Position numbers and translations under genes: made by a program. This document shows, one piece after another, positions 1 through 6,723 of a DNA stretch of 18,329 bases. Numbering within the stretch: position 1 is the stretch's first letter; each line of letters begins with the position of its first letter. The stretch comes from Muribaculaceae bacterium (GTDB lineage Bacteria > Bacteroidota > Bacteroidia > Bacteroidales > Muribaculaceae), in NCBI GenBank assembly GCA_024400895.1, contig JAKSMA010000019.1, positions 1-18,329 of the forward strand, read 5' to 3'. Below the pieces are notes generated by a model. That model saw nothing but the letters and a program-made list of their open reading frames with translations, did not search any database and was not told the DNA's origin.

Positions 1-51
1 TAAACAACAGACAGACAATAAACAAACAACAAAAAATAAACACTCATTATT

Positions 52-109
52 CTACCGCTTCGGTAGGGACATGCCTTTGGCATGTTAAACCAGCATCCGT
101 TATTGATGC
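52..109. repeat. cluster of three small hairpins (REP-like)
   Basis: Three perfect inverted repeats follow one another in 58 bp. The first is CTACCG/CGGTAG with loop CTT (52-66). The second is ACATGCC/GGCATGT with loop TTT (69-85). The third is GCATC/GATGC with a 7-nt loop (93-109). None is followed by a T-run, so they do not look like terminators. They lie just upstream of the GxxExxY gene that starts at 128. Tandem short hairpins of this kind resemble REP-type dispersed repeats, but copy number cannot be judged from one window and no REP transposase gene is present. They could instead be structure in the 5' leader of the downstream gene. Confidence 0.5.
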
Positions 110-127
110 CACATACAGTAAAGCCCA

Positions 128-577
128 ATGAGAAATTTCAAAATAGAACGTCTTGCCGATAAGGATCCTGTACTTTACAAAAAACTCAGGCAGTGGTGTT
201 ATGAACTTAACGGTTGTTGCCAAGAGGTCCACAAGGGATTAGGTCCGTTCCTGAATGAGTATATGTATCAAGACGCCCTTGAGATTATGCTTGAGGAACG
301 AAATGTCAAACCATTTACTCGTGAATACTATTTTTCGGTTGAGTTCCATGGGAAGCGCATCAACCACAAGCACTTTGTTGATTTCTATGTAAAAGACAAG
401 GCTTTTATCGAATGTAAAGCCGCAGAGAAACTGTGTCAGGACCACAGGCAACAGTTATGGAACTATATGCGACTGACAAAAACACGCATAGGCATCCTAT
501 GGAACTTTGCACCGATACTCGACCAAAGTGAGCACTATTACTTGGATGTTGATACCGACACGATGTACATGTTCTAA
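128..577 (+). CDS. GxxExxY-family protein (PD-(D/E)XK nuclease-like)
   Basis: This 149-aa protein matches the small, often multi-copy GxxExxY family, which is classed in the PD-(D/E)XK nuclease superfamily; its biological role is not established. Visible signatures are the N-terminal block at residues 34-51 (VHKGLGP followed by ExxY at E44/Y47), the nuclease-like core D85 and E95-x-K97 (VDFYV then IECKA), and the C-terminal QLWNYMRLT block near 109-117 followed by a hydrophobic strand (IGILWNF). Length fits the family, usually about 125-150 aa. One oddity is that the signature glycine three residues before E44 is Phe41. The gene stands alone, faces away from the neighbouring minus-strand operon, and is bracketed by a hairpin cluster upstream and a GT-rich repeat tract downstream, which is a genome setting typical of mobile or accessory DNA. 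A catalytic activity is only inferred. Confidence 0.85.
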   Translation: MRNFKIERLADKDPVLYKKLRQWCYELNGCCQEVHKGLGPFLNEYMYQDALEIMLEERNVKPFTREYYFSVEFHGKRINHKHFVDFYVKDKAFIECKAAEKLCQDHRQQLWNYMRLTKTRIGILWNFAPILDQSEHYYLDVDTDTMYMF

Positions 578-600
578 GAAATAAAATAATCAACAGAGTA

Positions 601-706
601 GGACGGTAGTAGTAGGGCGGTAGTAGTAGTGTGGTGTGGTAGTATGGTGGTAGTATGGTGGTAGTAGTAGTGTGGTAGTGGGGTGTGGTAGTATGGTGGT
701 TTTTGT
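601..706 (+). repeat. GT/GTA-rich low-complexity tract with no C on the + strand
   Basis: The tract is built from GGTAGT, GTAGTAGT and GTGGT units. An 11-bp unit, GGTAGTATGGT, occurs at 638-648, 649-659 (tandem) and 687-697. From 619 to 706 the + strand contains no cytosine at all. No reading frame in it has the look of a real protein. The many GG and GGGG runs on one strand could form weak two-tier G-quadruplexes, and the tandem units could slip during replication. It lies in the 306-nt gene-free stretch between the GxxExxY gene and secG. Confidence 0.75.
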
Positions 707-724
707 CTTTCTGAAGGCAACGAG

Positions 725-758
725 GTCTAAGAGTCTAAAAGTCTACGAGGTGACGAGG
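725..758. repeat. short 8-bp tandem repeat GTCTAnnA
   Basis: Three copies of an 8-bp unit beginning GTCTA start at 725, 733 and 741. ACGAGG occurs at 720, 745 and 753. The repeats directly follow the GT-rich tract, so the whole 600-760 region is simple-sequence DNA. No function is visible. Confidence 0.5.
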
Positions 759-810
759 GCGAAATTCCTTCATGCCCAAGAGGGGAGGCTTTTCTTGTGG
801 GGAGGAAGTA

Positions 811-848
811 CAACAAAACAAGCGCCCTGTGTCATTCGCACGGGCGCT
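811..848 (-). terminator. rho-independent terminator of the secG operon
   Basis: An inverted repeat pairs AGCGCCC (821-827) with GGGCGCT (842-848). The stem extends inward by GTG/CAC across one bulged base. On the minus strand it is followed by the T-rich sequence TGTTTTGTTG (820-811). It lies 36 nt past the secG stop codon, the right place and orientation to end the operon. The + strand side has no T-run. Confidence 0.75.
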
Positions 849-883
849 ATGTGATATGTTTCGCTGTGTGGTAGGGCTGTGCC

Positions 884-1222
884 TTACTTCTTTGCAGGTG
901 CTGGAGCAGCAGGTTGGTCTTGGCCAGAGGTTGGGATGCCAGTACCTTGTTGTTGCTCAGTCTGTGGAGTAGCGAGGCGAGTGCCTTGGTTAGCGTCGCT
1001 GCTCTTTGCGAAGATGCAAGCGCAGATGCTAAGCACGCAGATGAAGATAGCCAAGCTCCAAGTAGCTTTTTCTACGAAGTCGGTGGTTTTGCGTACACCA
1101 GCGATTTGGTTGTAGTTGCTAACATTGGCAGCCAAGCCGCCGCCCTTAGACTTTTGAATAAGAACCACACCGATCAGCAATACTGCTGCGATAGTAATTA
1201 AAATTGCAAAAATAGCGTTCAT
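884..1222 (-). CDS. secG: preprotein translocase subunit SecG
   Basis: This is the small auxiliary subunit of the SecYEG translocon in the inner membrane, which assists SecA-driven protein export. The 112-aa protein has two hydrophobic segments (about 2-22 and 54-72) separated by the conserved KSKGGGL loop (24-30) and the NQIAGVRKTTDFVEKATW stretch typical of SecG. The C-terminal 30 residues are rich in Q, P, A and T, an extension common in Bacteroidetes SecG proteins. It is the last gene of the minus-strand operon, 18 nt after the stop of the TPR-like gene, and is followed by a terminator. The ATG at 1222 gives the normal family N-terminus. Confidence 0.95.
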   Translation of the reverse strand: MNAIFAILITIAAVLLIGVVLIQKSKGGGLAANVSNYNQIAGVRKTTDFVEKATWSLAIFICVLSICACIFAKSSDANQGTRLATPQTEQQQGTGIPTSGQDQPAAPAPAKK

Positions 1223-1240
1223 GTCTTTAATGTATAATCT

Positions 1241-1993
1241 TTATTTTTTTGTTTTTTCGTTGAGTACCAATTTTCGCAAGAAACGAATTTGGTCTGCAAA
1301 GTAAATACTTTTTTCTGGAAAATTCAAATTTATGTTCTCAATAATTTCAAGAGCCTTCGAATAATTGCGTCGGGAGATGTACATTTTTGCCAGGCTCTCA
1401 CTGAGCATAGAGTCGTCATGCTCAACGGGTTGCGCGATAGGAGTGTCGGCAATTTCTGCCACTTCAGCCTCGTCGACGTGCTGCTGTGGAATGTTGGCCA
1501 CTTCTTTTTCTTTTTCGCGCTCTTGTGCTATGAAGCTATTGATGAGTGCATCTTGTGCGCTTTCGCCCGTTCCGTCGGCAGCAGGTGCTGAATCGTCTTC
1601 TGCGGCGAGGATGTCGGCATAGTCGGGGGTGGGGTTGAAAATCAGATTTTCAAGCACCTCCACTTCCTTCTGGCTGCCCGACCCGAAAGCGTCGAGAAAC
1701 ATGTCGATGGCATGGCTGGTGGTGGCTGCCGGCTCCTCTTTTTCTTCGGGGTAGAAGTTTCGGAACATGTCGGCTCCCTCTCCAAGATGCATGGAAAGCA
1801 CCTTGCGGTCGGCGCTGCTGATGGCGAGTCGGCCGAGCAAATCCTTGTTTTCTTCAGTGCCGTTCTGCTTCAGGTAGAGCAAGGCGGGCAGGCTAAAGTA
1901 GGGATATTGCTGCTGTGCCTCCTCGAGCCAATGCTCGTCGACGCGGTGCGAGGGATTGTCCAAAAGTTCTTGTATGTCGGAGAGAATGTTCAT
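1241..1993 (-). CDS. hypothetical protein with C-terminal TPR-like helices
   Basis: This 250-aa protein is of unknown function. The N-terminal third is helical (MNILSDIQELLDNP onward, with a WLEEAQQQYPYFSLPALLYLK block at 22-42). The middle (about 83-195) is acidic, Ala/Glu-rich and probably disordered. The C-terminus (about 197-230) has the spacing of a tetratricopeptide repeat (SLAKMYISRRNYSKALEI, then a second helix after NFPEKS). No signal peptide or membrane segment is seen. The frame stays open upstream to 2083, but the ATG at 1993 is preferred because it avoids a long overlap with lptE and leaves a 10-nt gap. Its place between lptE and secG suggests a cytoplasmic helper in envelope biogenesis, which is inference only. 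Confidence 0.85.
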   Translation of the reverse strand: MNILSDIQELLDNPSHRVDEHWLEEAQQQYPYFSLPALLYLKQNGTEENKDLLGRLAISSADRKVLSMHLGEGADMFRNFYPEEKEEPAATTSHAIDMFLDAFGSGSQKEVEVLENLIFNPTPDYADILAAEDDSAPAADGTGESAQDALINSFIAQEREKEKEVANIPQQHVDEAEVAEIADTPIAQPVEHDDSMLSESLAKMYISRRNYSKALEIIENINLNFPEKSIYFADQIRFLRKLVLNEKTKK

Positions 1994-2003
1994 GCTTGTT
2001 GGT

Positions 2004-2537
2004 TTACCAGTTGCCGAAGGTGGCGTTGAAAATGAGGTCTTTGAGGTCTTCGCAAATTTGTGAGCAGAGGTCGTCTTGCACATCGTTGAGCATTTGGCTG
2101 CTGTCGAAGTCGCGGTATGCCGAGAAGCTCTGGTCGTTGGTCAACGCCGGATTCTTGTTGTCGATATATTTCACGCGCACCGTGATGGTGAGTCGGGTCT
2201 TGCTTGCGTAAGCATCTTCGCCCACGGCTTGTGGGGTGAGGTTGTAGCCCGTGATTTCGCCCTCGATGCGGAGGTCGCTGTTAGGCGAGTCTATCACGCG
2301 CAGGCGGGTGTTTTGCGCCACCATGTCCTTCATCTTGTTTTCGAAGGTTTGTTGCAGTGGCGGATACACGAGAGCCGCGCGGATGGGGAAATCGCTGATT
2401 GAAACGGTTTTATACACATTATAGTCGAGTGATGCGCCGTTAAACTTGTAGAAGTTGTAGACGGTGCACGCCTGCATCACGGCGAGAAGCGCCACGATGG
2501 TAATGATGCGGTGGAATGTGTTGGTTAGATGCTTCAT
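2004..2537 (-). CDS. lptE: LptE-family LPS-assembly lipoprotein
   Basis: This is a predicted outer-membrane lipoprotein of the LptE family. In the known system LptE plugs the LptD barrel and helps insert lipopolysaccharide into the outer leaflet. The 177-aa precursor has a basic N-terminus, a hydrophobic signal segment and a lipobox-like MQAC (Cys24), followed by the YNFYKFNGASL start seen in Bacteroidetes members. The mature part alternates strands and ends in a helix (QMLNDVQDDLCSQICEDLKDLIFN). Its ATG overlaps the stop of the sigma-54 activator gene by 4 nt (ATGA), so the two are translationally coupled. LptD is not in this window. The assignment rests on overall sequence character and context. 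Confidence 0.85.
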   Translation of the reverse strand: MKHLTNTFHRIITIVALLAVMQACTVYNFYKFNGASLDYNVYKTVSISDFPIRAALVYPPLQQTFENKMKDMVAQNTRLRVIDSPNSDLRIEGEITGYNLTPQAVGEDAYASKTRLTITVRVKYIDNKNPALTNDQSFSAYRDFDSSQMLNDVQDDLCSQICEDLKDLIFNATFGNW

Positions 2538-3817
2538 TTGTTTTTGTGCTGATTTCTTGATTCAAGACCGTATTCCTTGATTTTTCGATAGAGCGTGCGC
2601 TCCGATATGTTGAGCTCGTCGGCGGTCTTCTTACGCTTGCCGTGGTTGCGCTCGAGTGCGCGGGTGATGGTTTCGCGCTCGGTTTCATCGAGGGTTTTGA
2701 TGCGCGCTTCCACCTCCAAGGCGTAAGGCGTTTCGAAATCAGGCTTGCGTTCGTTGTTGCCAATTTCGATAATTTTCCTTCCGGGGTCTTCTGCACCACC
2801 GCCCATGCTCACCTTCGCCAATTTGTGGCTTTCGCGCTTGAGCAGCTCAATGTCGTCGTTGAGTTGGAACGATGTGGTGGCATCGGCAGGCATGTGTTGC
2901 GAACTGAGCATCTCTTGCAGCCCCAGCACATCTTGCTGCAGCTTGTAGAGCATCTTGAACAGGTATTCACGCTCGTGCATATAGTCGTGCTCGACACCGT
3001 CCACGCTCACCAGCCCCACTTGCTGTGGGAAATACTTTGCCACATCTTCGGCAGTGAGCTTCTTGCCCGCCTCGAAAAGCGCAATCTGCTCAGCCACATT
3101 CTTCAGTTGGCGCACATTGCCTGGCCAGCGGTAGTTGAGCATCGCCTGCTTGGCGTCGTCGTTGTATTCCACCTCAGGGGTTTTGTATTTTTCCGAGAAA
3201 TCGTGGTTGAATTTTCGGGTGAGCAACCAGATGTCGTTTTCGCGTCGTCGCAATGGTGGCACATCGATGCGCACCGAGCAAAGGCGATAATAGAGGTCTT
3301 CGCGAAATTTGCCTTCCTTTATGGCTGTTTCGAGATTCTTGTTGGTGGCGGCCACAATGCGAACGTCGGTTTTGCGCACAGCAGAACTACCCACGCGCAT
3401 ATACTCGCCCGATTCCAGCACGCGTAGCAGGAGCGCTTGGGTTTCGAGCGGGAGTTCAGCCACTTCGTCGAGGAAGAGTGTGCCGCCGTTGCAGTCTTCA
3501 AAATAGCCTTTGTGTTCGGCCACAGCACCGGTGAACGACCCCTTCTCGTGACCGAAAAGTTCGCTATTGATGGTGCCGGCAGGAATTGCACCGCAGTTCA
3601 CTGCCATAAATTTTTCGTGTTTGCGCTTGCTATTGTCGTGAATGATTTTTGGAAACACTTCCTTGCCCGACCCGCTCTCGCCAATGATGAGGACAGAGAG
3701 GTCGACAGGCGCCACTTTCAGGGCCTGTTCGATAGCAGTGGTGAAAAGCGGAGATTTGCCGATGATGCCGAATCTCTGCATTGCGTTTTTGGTTGCTGTT
3801 TCAAGTGCTGTTGGCAT
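2534..3817 (-). CDS. sigma-54-dependent transcriptional activator, AAA+ with Fis-type HTH, no receiver domain
   Basis: This 427-aa bacterial enhancer-binding protein would use ATP to open RNA polymerase-sigma-54 promoters. The AAA+ domain starts close to the N-terminus: Walker A GESGSGKE (46-53), the sigma-54 contact loop as GSFTGA (93-98, usually GAFTGA), Walker B GGTLFLDEV (111-119), FREDLYYRL (171-179) and WPGNVRQL (231-238). A Fis-type helix-turn-helix lies at about 381-418. There is no receiver, GAF or PAS domain in front. Instead a linker of roughly 115 residues with a coiled-coil-like stretch (about 281-307) separates ATPase and DNA-binding domains. The frame runs open to 3934, but the ATG at 3817 gives the normal start and clears the upstream gene. 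It overlaps lptE by 4 nt. Confidence 0.93.
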   Translation of the reverse strand: MPTALETATKNAMQRFGIIGKSPLFTTAIEQALKVAPVDLSVLIIGESGSGKEVFPKIIHDNSKRKHEKFMAVNCGAIPAGTINSELFGHEKGSFTGAVAEHKGYFEDCNGGTLFLDEVAELPLETQALLLRVLESGEYMRVGSSAVRKTDVRIVAATNKNLETAIKEGKFREDLYYRLCSVRIDVPPLRRRENDIWLLTRKFNHDFSEKYKTPEVEYNDDAKQAMLNYRWPGNVRQLKNVAEQIALFEAGKKLTAEDVAKYFPQQVGLVSVDGVEHDYMHEREYLFKMLYKLQQDVLGLQEMLSSQHMPADATTSFQLNDDIELLKRESHKLAKVSMGGGAEDPGRKIIEIGNNERKPDFETPYALEVEARIKTLDETERETITRALERNHGKRKKTADELNISERTLYRKIKEYGLESRNQHKNK

Positions 3818-3872
3818 AATTTCTTTGTTTTTTCGTGTTGTAATATATAGATTTTGAGTTAATTGATGCGTT

Positions 3873-4745
3873 TTACTTCTTCCACTCACGCATTGAATAT
3901 GTGCGCTCGCGAAGGAATTCGCCCAGCGATTCAAGCGAATCGTATTGTGCCTGCTCCTCGGGCATGATAGGTTGGCCTACCGACACGCGGAAAGTCTGGT
4001 CGTGGCGTCGGAATACTTCAGAGGGGAGTTTCAGTGTGCGCAATCGCCAGTCGATCATGCCAAGAATGTTGAAGAACACACTGTTGTGGCCGTGGAAATA
4101 GATGGGCACAACGGGCACTTTCAGTTTCTGAATCAGGCGGATGATATTGGGTTGCCACTGGCGGTCTTCGATGCGGAATTTAGGTGTCACTTTCGACACT
4201 GCCCCGGCAGGGAAGAAACCGAGAGGGTGGCCATCCTTCACATGGCGCAGGGCTGTGGTGATGCCCTTCATCGACACGGCGCGTTTTGCGGGGTCGTTGC
4301 TTGCGAGGGCGTCGACAGCGATAAAGTTGGGGCGCATGGCGCTGATGTAGTTCAGAATCATGTTCACCATCACCTTGAAATCGGGTCGGTATTCTCCGAT
4401 AATTTTGATGAGCATAATGCCGTCGAGCGCTCCGAATGGGTGATTCGACACGGTGATGAATCCGCCTTCCTTTGGAAGGTTTTTCAACACCTCCTCGCCA
4501 CTGAATTCGATGGTGATGTTGAGGTCCTTAAGCAGCCCTTGCACGAAAGGCACGCCTGGGGTGTCGCAGTTATGGTCGTGAATCCAGTTCACCTTGTCCA
4601 CGTCAAGAAGTTTGCACAGGCGATTCACCAACTTTTCCTTGCCCACAAAAAAGGGCGCGAGTTGGCAAATGTCGTTATAGTCGAGCACAGTACGCTTAAT
4701 TGGTTCTTGCTCTTTTGCTTCTTGTTGGGGCTTGTTGTCTTGCAT
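3873..4745 (-). CDS. PlsC-like lysophospholipid acyltransferase family protein
   Basis: This is a 290-aa membrane-associated acyltransferase of the LPLAT/PlsC superfamily. It shows block I NHPFGALD (101-108; catalytic His and Asp of HxxxxD), a block III-like FFPAGAVS (177-184) and block IV VVPIYFHG (212-219). The N-terminal 100 residues are soluble and charged, and no strong transmembrane helix is obvious. The sequence style is that of Bacteroidetes proteins labelled hemolysin-like or 1-acyl-glycerol-phosphate acyltransferase, a group that also includes glycine/ornithine-lipid O-acyltransferases. No N-acyltransferase partner is adjacent here, so the substrate stays open. It lies 55 nt upstream of the sigma-54 activator start, is probably co-transcribed with it, and has its own promoter at 4819-4846. 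Confidence 0.85.
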   Translation of the reverse strand: MQDNKPQQEAKEQEPIKRTVLDYNDICQLAPFFVGKEKLVNRLCKLLDVDKVNWIHDHNCDTPGVPFVQGLLKDLNITIEFSGEEVLKNLPKEGGFITVSNHPFGALDGIMLIKIIGEYRPDFKVMVNMILNYISAMRPNFIAVDALASNDPAKRAVSMKGITTALRHVKDGHPLGFFPAGAVSKVTPKFRIEDRQWQPNIIRLIQKLKVPVVPIYFHGHNSVFFNILGMIDWRLRTLKLPSEVFRRHDQTFRVSVGQPIMPEEQAQYDSLESLGEFLRERTYSMREWKK

Positions 4746-4818
4746 AAGTATTTTGTAGAGAAAGGTGCGTGATGCACCCTGTTTTTTTCAAAATGTTGAT
4801 AATAATGTTGTAGAATTA

Positions 4819-4846
4819 CAAAGTTAGTAATAATCCTTGAAACAAA
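4819..4846 (-). promoter_or_regulatory. Bacteroidetes-type promoter for the acyltransferase operon
   Basis: On the minus strand a -7 box TAACTTTG (4826-4819) matches the Bacteroidetes consensus TAnnTTTG. A TTTG lies upstream (4846-4843). The 16-bp spacing is shorter than the usual 19-21, so only the -7 box is convincing. It sits between the terminator of the upstream glycan genes and the ATG at 4745, implying a 5' leader of roughly 70 nt. Confidence 0.45.
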
Positions 4847-4850
4847 GAGT

Positions 4851-4890
4851 AAAAAACGAGAAAAATATGCCAAAATGGCATACTTTTCTC
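4851..4890 (-). terminator. rho-independent terminator of the glycan gene cluster
   Basis: The stem pairs GAGAAAA and TATGCCA (4858-4872) with TGGCATA and TTTTCTC (4876-4890) around an AAA loop, with a single mismatch between the two 7-bp blocks. On the minus strand it is followed by GTTTTTT (4857-4851). It lies 31 nt after the stop of the GT2 gene and just before the promoter of the next operon, so it probably ends transcription of the 4922-9727 cluster. Confidence 0.8.
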
Positions 4891-4921
4891 TCTATATTAA
4901 GGATGATATGTGTGCAGACTG

Positions 4922-5887
4922 TTACTTGTTGGCCTCGTCGTCGGCATGCATCAGCGTCGACTCAATAATGTAGAGTGGGCGGTGCTTTGCCTCGGTGTAG
5001 ATTTTACCGATGTAGATGCCCACGATGCCTATGCTCAAGGTGATGACTGCGCCGATAAACCACAGCGACATCATCAGCGATGCCCAACCTGCGGTGTAGT
5101 GGTTGATGACCAGCGAACCGATAACGTAGAGAAACATGCAGAAGGCGATGATGAGCATAAACAAGCCTGTGTAGATGATGAGTTCGATGAGGCGAGTGGA
5201 GAACGAGGTGATGCCATCGCCAGCGAGGCGAAGCATTTTTCGGAGCGTGTATTTCGATTCGCCAGCCATGCGTGGCGAGAGCACATCGTCGACCGTGGTC
5301 GATTCAAACCCCATCATTGGGATGATGCCGCGCAGGTAGAGGTTGCGCTCTGGGTATTCTGCGAGAGCATTCAGCGCACGGCGCGACATGAATCGGAAAT
5401 CGGCATGGTTGTAGATAGTCTTTGCCCCGAGTTTGTCAAGAATCTTGTAGTACCACTGTGCTGTGGTTTTCTTCATCCACGAATCTGCCTCGCGGCTCAC
5501 CTTCACGCCATACACGATGTCGCACCCTTCGGCATGCCTGTCGACCATCTGCTCAATGGCGTTCACATCGTCTTGCAGGTCGGCGTCGATGGTCACGCAT
5601 GCATCGGCATGGTGGCGCACGGTCATCATGCCCGCCATGATGGCATTTTGGTGTCCCACATTATGGGCGAGGTTCATGCCACACACGAAGCGGTTTTCCT
5701 TGTGTAGGCGGCTGATGATGCTCCAAGTGGCGTCTTTGCTGCCGTCGTTCACATAGAGGATGAAGCTGTCGGGCGTGATTTTACCTTTGTCGATAAGACT
5801 CTGGAGGAAGTCGCTTAAGCGCTTTGCCGAATCTTCGAGCACCAGTTCCTCGTTGTAGCAAGGTGAAACTATTGCGAGTTTAATCAT
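4922..5887 (-). CDS. GT2 glycosyltransferase, polyprenyl-phosphate-sugar synthase type (GtrB/DPMS-like)
   Basis: This 321-aa membrane-anchored family 2 glycosyltransferase probably transfers a sugar from a nucleotide donor to undecaprenyl phosphate at the cytoplasmic face. The GT-A domain begins at residue 2 (KLAIVSPCYNEE). It contains VNDGS (46-50), GHQNA (78-82), the metal-binding DAD followed by LQDD (101-107), and the acceptor-side region with DFRFMSRRAL and GESKY. Two transmembrane helices follow at about 235-257 and 270-295. This architecture matches GtrB, ArnC and dolichol-phosphate-mannose synthase relatives. It is the last gene of the minus-strand cluster, 5 nt after the deacetylase. 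Two polytopic GT-C-type enzymes in the same cluster are logical users of a polyprenyl-phosphate sugar. The sugar cannot be told from sequence. Confidence 0.9.
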   Translation of the reverse strand: MIKLAIVSPCYNEELVLEDSAKRLSDFLQSLIDKGKITPDSFILYVNDGSKDATWSIISRLHKENRFVCGMNLAHNVGHQNAIMAGMMTVRHHADACVTIDADLQDDVNAIEQMVDRHAEGCDIVYGVKVSREADSWMKKTTAQWYYKILDKLGAKTIYNHADFRFMSRRALNALAEYPERNLYLRGIIPMMGFESTTVDDVLSPRMAGESKYTLRKMLRLAGDGITSFSTRLIELIIYTGLFMLIIAFCMFLYVIGSLVINHYTAGWASLMMSLWFIGAVITLSIGIVGIYIGKIYTEAKHRPLYIIESTLMHADDEANK

Positions 5888-5892
5888 GTGGG

Positions 5893-6687
5893 TTATTTTT
5901 CGAGTTTTTGATATAATTCGTTAGCAAATTCACTGTAGGTGCCAAATTTTTCGCCTCGGTTCTTCAGGTCGAGAATCACTGCTTTGAGTCGTTCGCGCAT
6001 GGGCTGGCCGGCATTTCGGCGAATGATGAAAGGCATTTTCAGTTCGGGATGTTCGCCCAGTGGATAAAAGTCCCATGGGTGGACATAGGTGTTGGAGTGG
6101 CCGTCGTGCTTCACGATGCGGTGGCAGAGCGCCTTGTAGAGCCACAGTGGAAAATTGTGGAGCGATAGCCAGAACATGGGTATGCGTAGCCATGGGCTCA
6201 CAGAGGCGGGAATCTGCATCACGCCTTGCTCGATGAATGGCGTGCGTGGTGCGTTGAGGTGCATGTAGCGACCTGGGATGAAGGCCGGGTTGAGCGAGGC
6301 GTTGTAGCGGTAGCCTTGTTGGCGCTGCTCAGCCAAGTCGACGGGAAACATGCGTGGCTGGCGATACCCCACAATCTCGCGTCCGGTGATGCGCTCGAGT
6401 GTGGCTTTCGAACGCTCCACATCGGCAGCTTCGGGCTTCCAGTGGTCGCATCCGTGGGCTGCCACTTCGTGCCCTTCGTTGAGGATGCGTTGCATCGCTT
6501 CGGGAGCGTGTGTGGCGAAATTGGTGGTGCAGAAGAAGGTGGCTTTTACCCCGCATTCCTTCAGGCAATCGAGAATCTGGTTGGTGCCATACACCGACAC
6601 CTCCATGCCTTGCGTGAGCGTGTCCCATTCCACACCGTGCTCCAGTGGCACGTCGAATTCTTCAGTATCGAAACTCAGACAAATCAT
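5893..6687 (-). CDS. polysaccharide deacetylase family protein (NodB homology domain)
   Basis: This 264-aa carbohydrate esterase 4-type protein removes acetyl groups from N-acetylated sugars in related enzymes. Visible motifs are FDTEEFD (6-12, catalytic Asp and metal Asp region), HGCDH (78-82, metal-binding HxxxH), YRQPRM (108-113) and VHPWDF (202-207). No signal peptide is seen: the catalytic Asp motif begins at residue 6, so the protein is probably cytoplasmic or peripheral, as for the deacetylase subfamily found in exopolysaccharide loci. It lies between the GT87 gene (36-nt gap upstream) and the GT2 gene (5 nt downstream), which suggests action on a lipid-linked or nascent glycan. The exact substrate is unknown. 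Confidence 0.88.
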   Translation of the reverse strand: MICLSFDTEEFDVPLEHGVEWDTLTQGMEVSVYGTNQILDCLKECGVKATFFCTTNFATHAPEAMQRILNEGHEVAAHGCDHWKPEAADVERSKATLERITGREIVGYRQPRMFPVDLAEQRQQGYRYNASLNPAFIPGRYMHLNAPRTPFIEQGVMQIPASVSPWLRIPMFWLSLHNFPLWLYKALCHRIVKHDGHSNTYVHPWDFYPLGEHPELKMPFIIRRNAGQPMRERLKAVILDLKNRGEKFGTYSEFANELYQKLEK

Positions 6688-6723
6688 ATTTCCTATAGTC
6701 TTTTTGTTTGTTGCATTTTGTGA

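Noticed and set aside
52..109. tRNA or terminator
   Set aside because: The three hairpins do not fold into a cloverleaf, lack an anticodon arm pattern, and no T-run follows.
601..706. possible CRISPR array
   Set aside because: The units are short (6-11 bp), directly tandem and without unique spacers; no cas gene is present.
2642..3427. 261-codon open frame on the + strand
   Set aside because: It lies wholly antisense to the AAA+ core of the sigma-54 activator, whose motifs are intact; the antisense translation has no recognisable domain.
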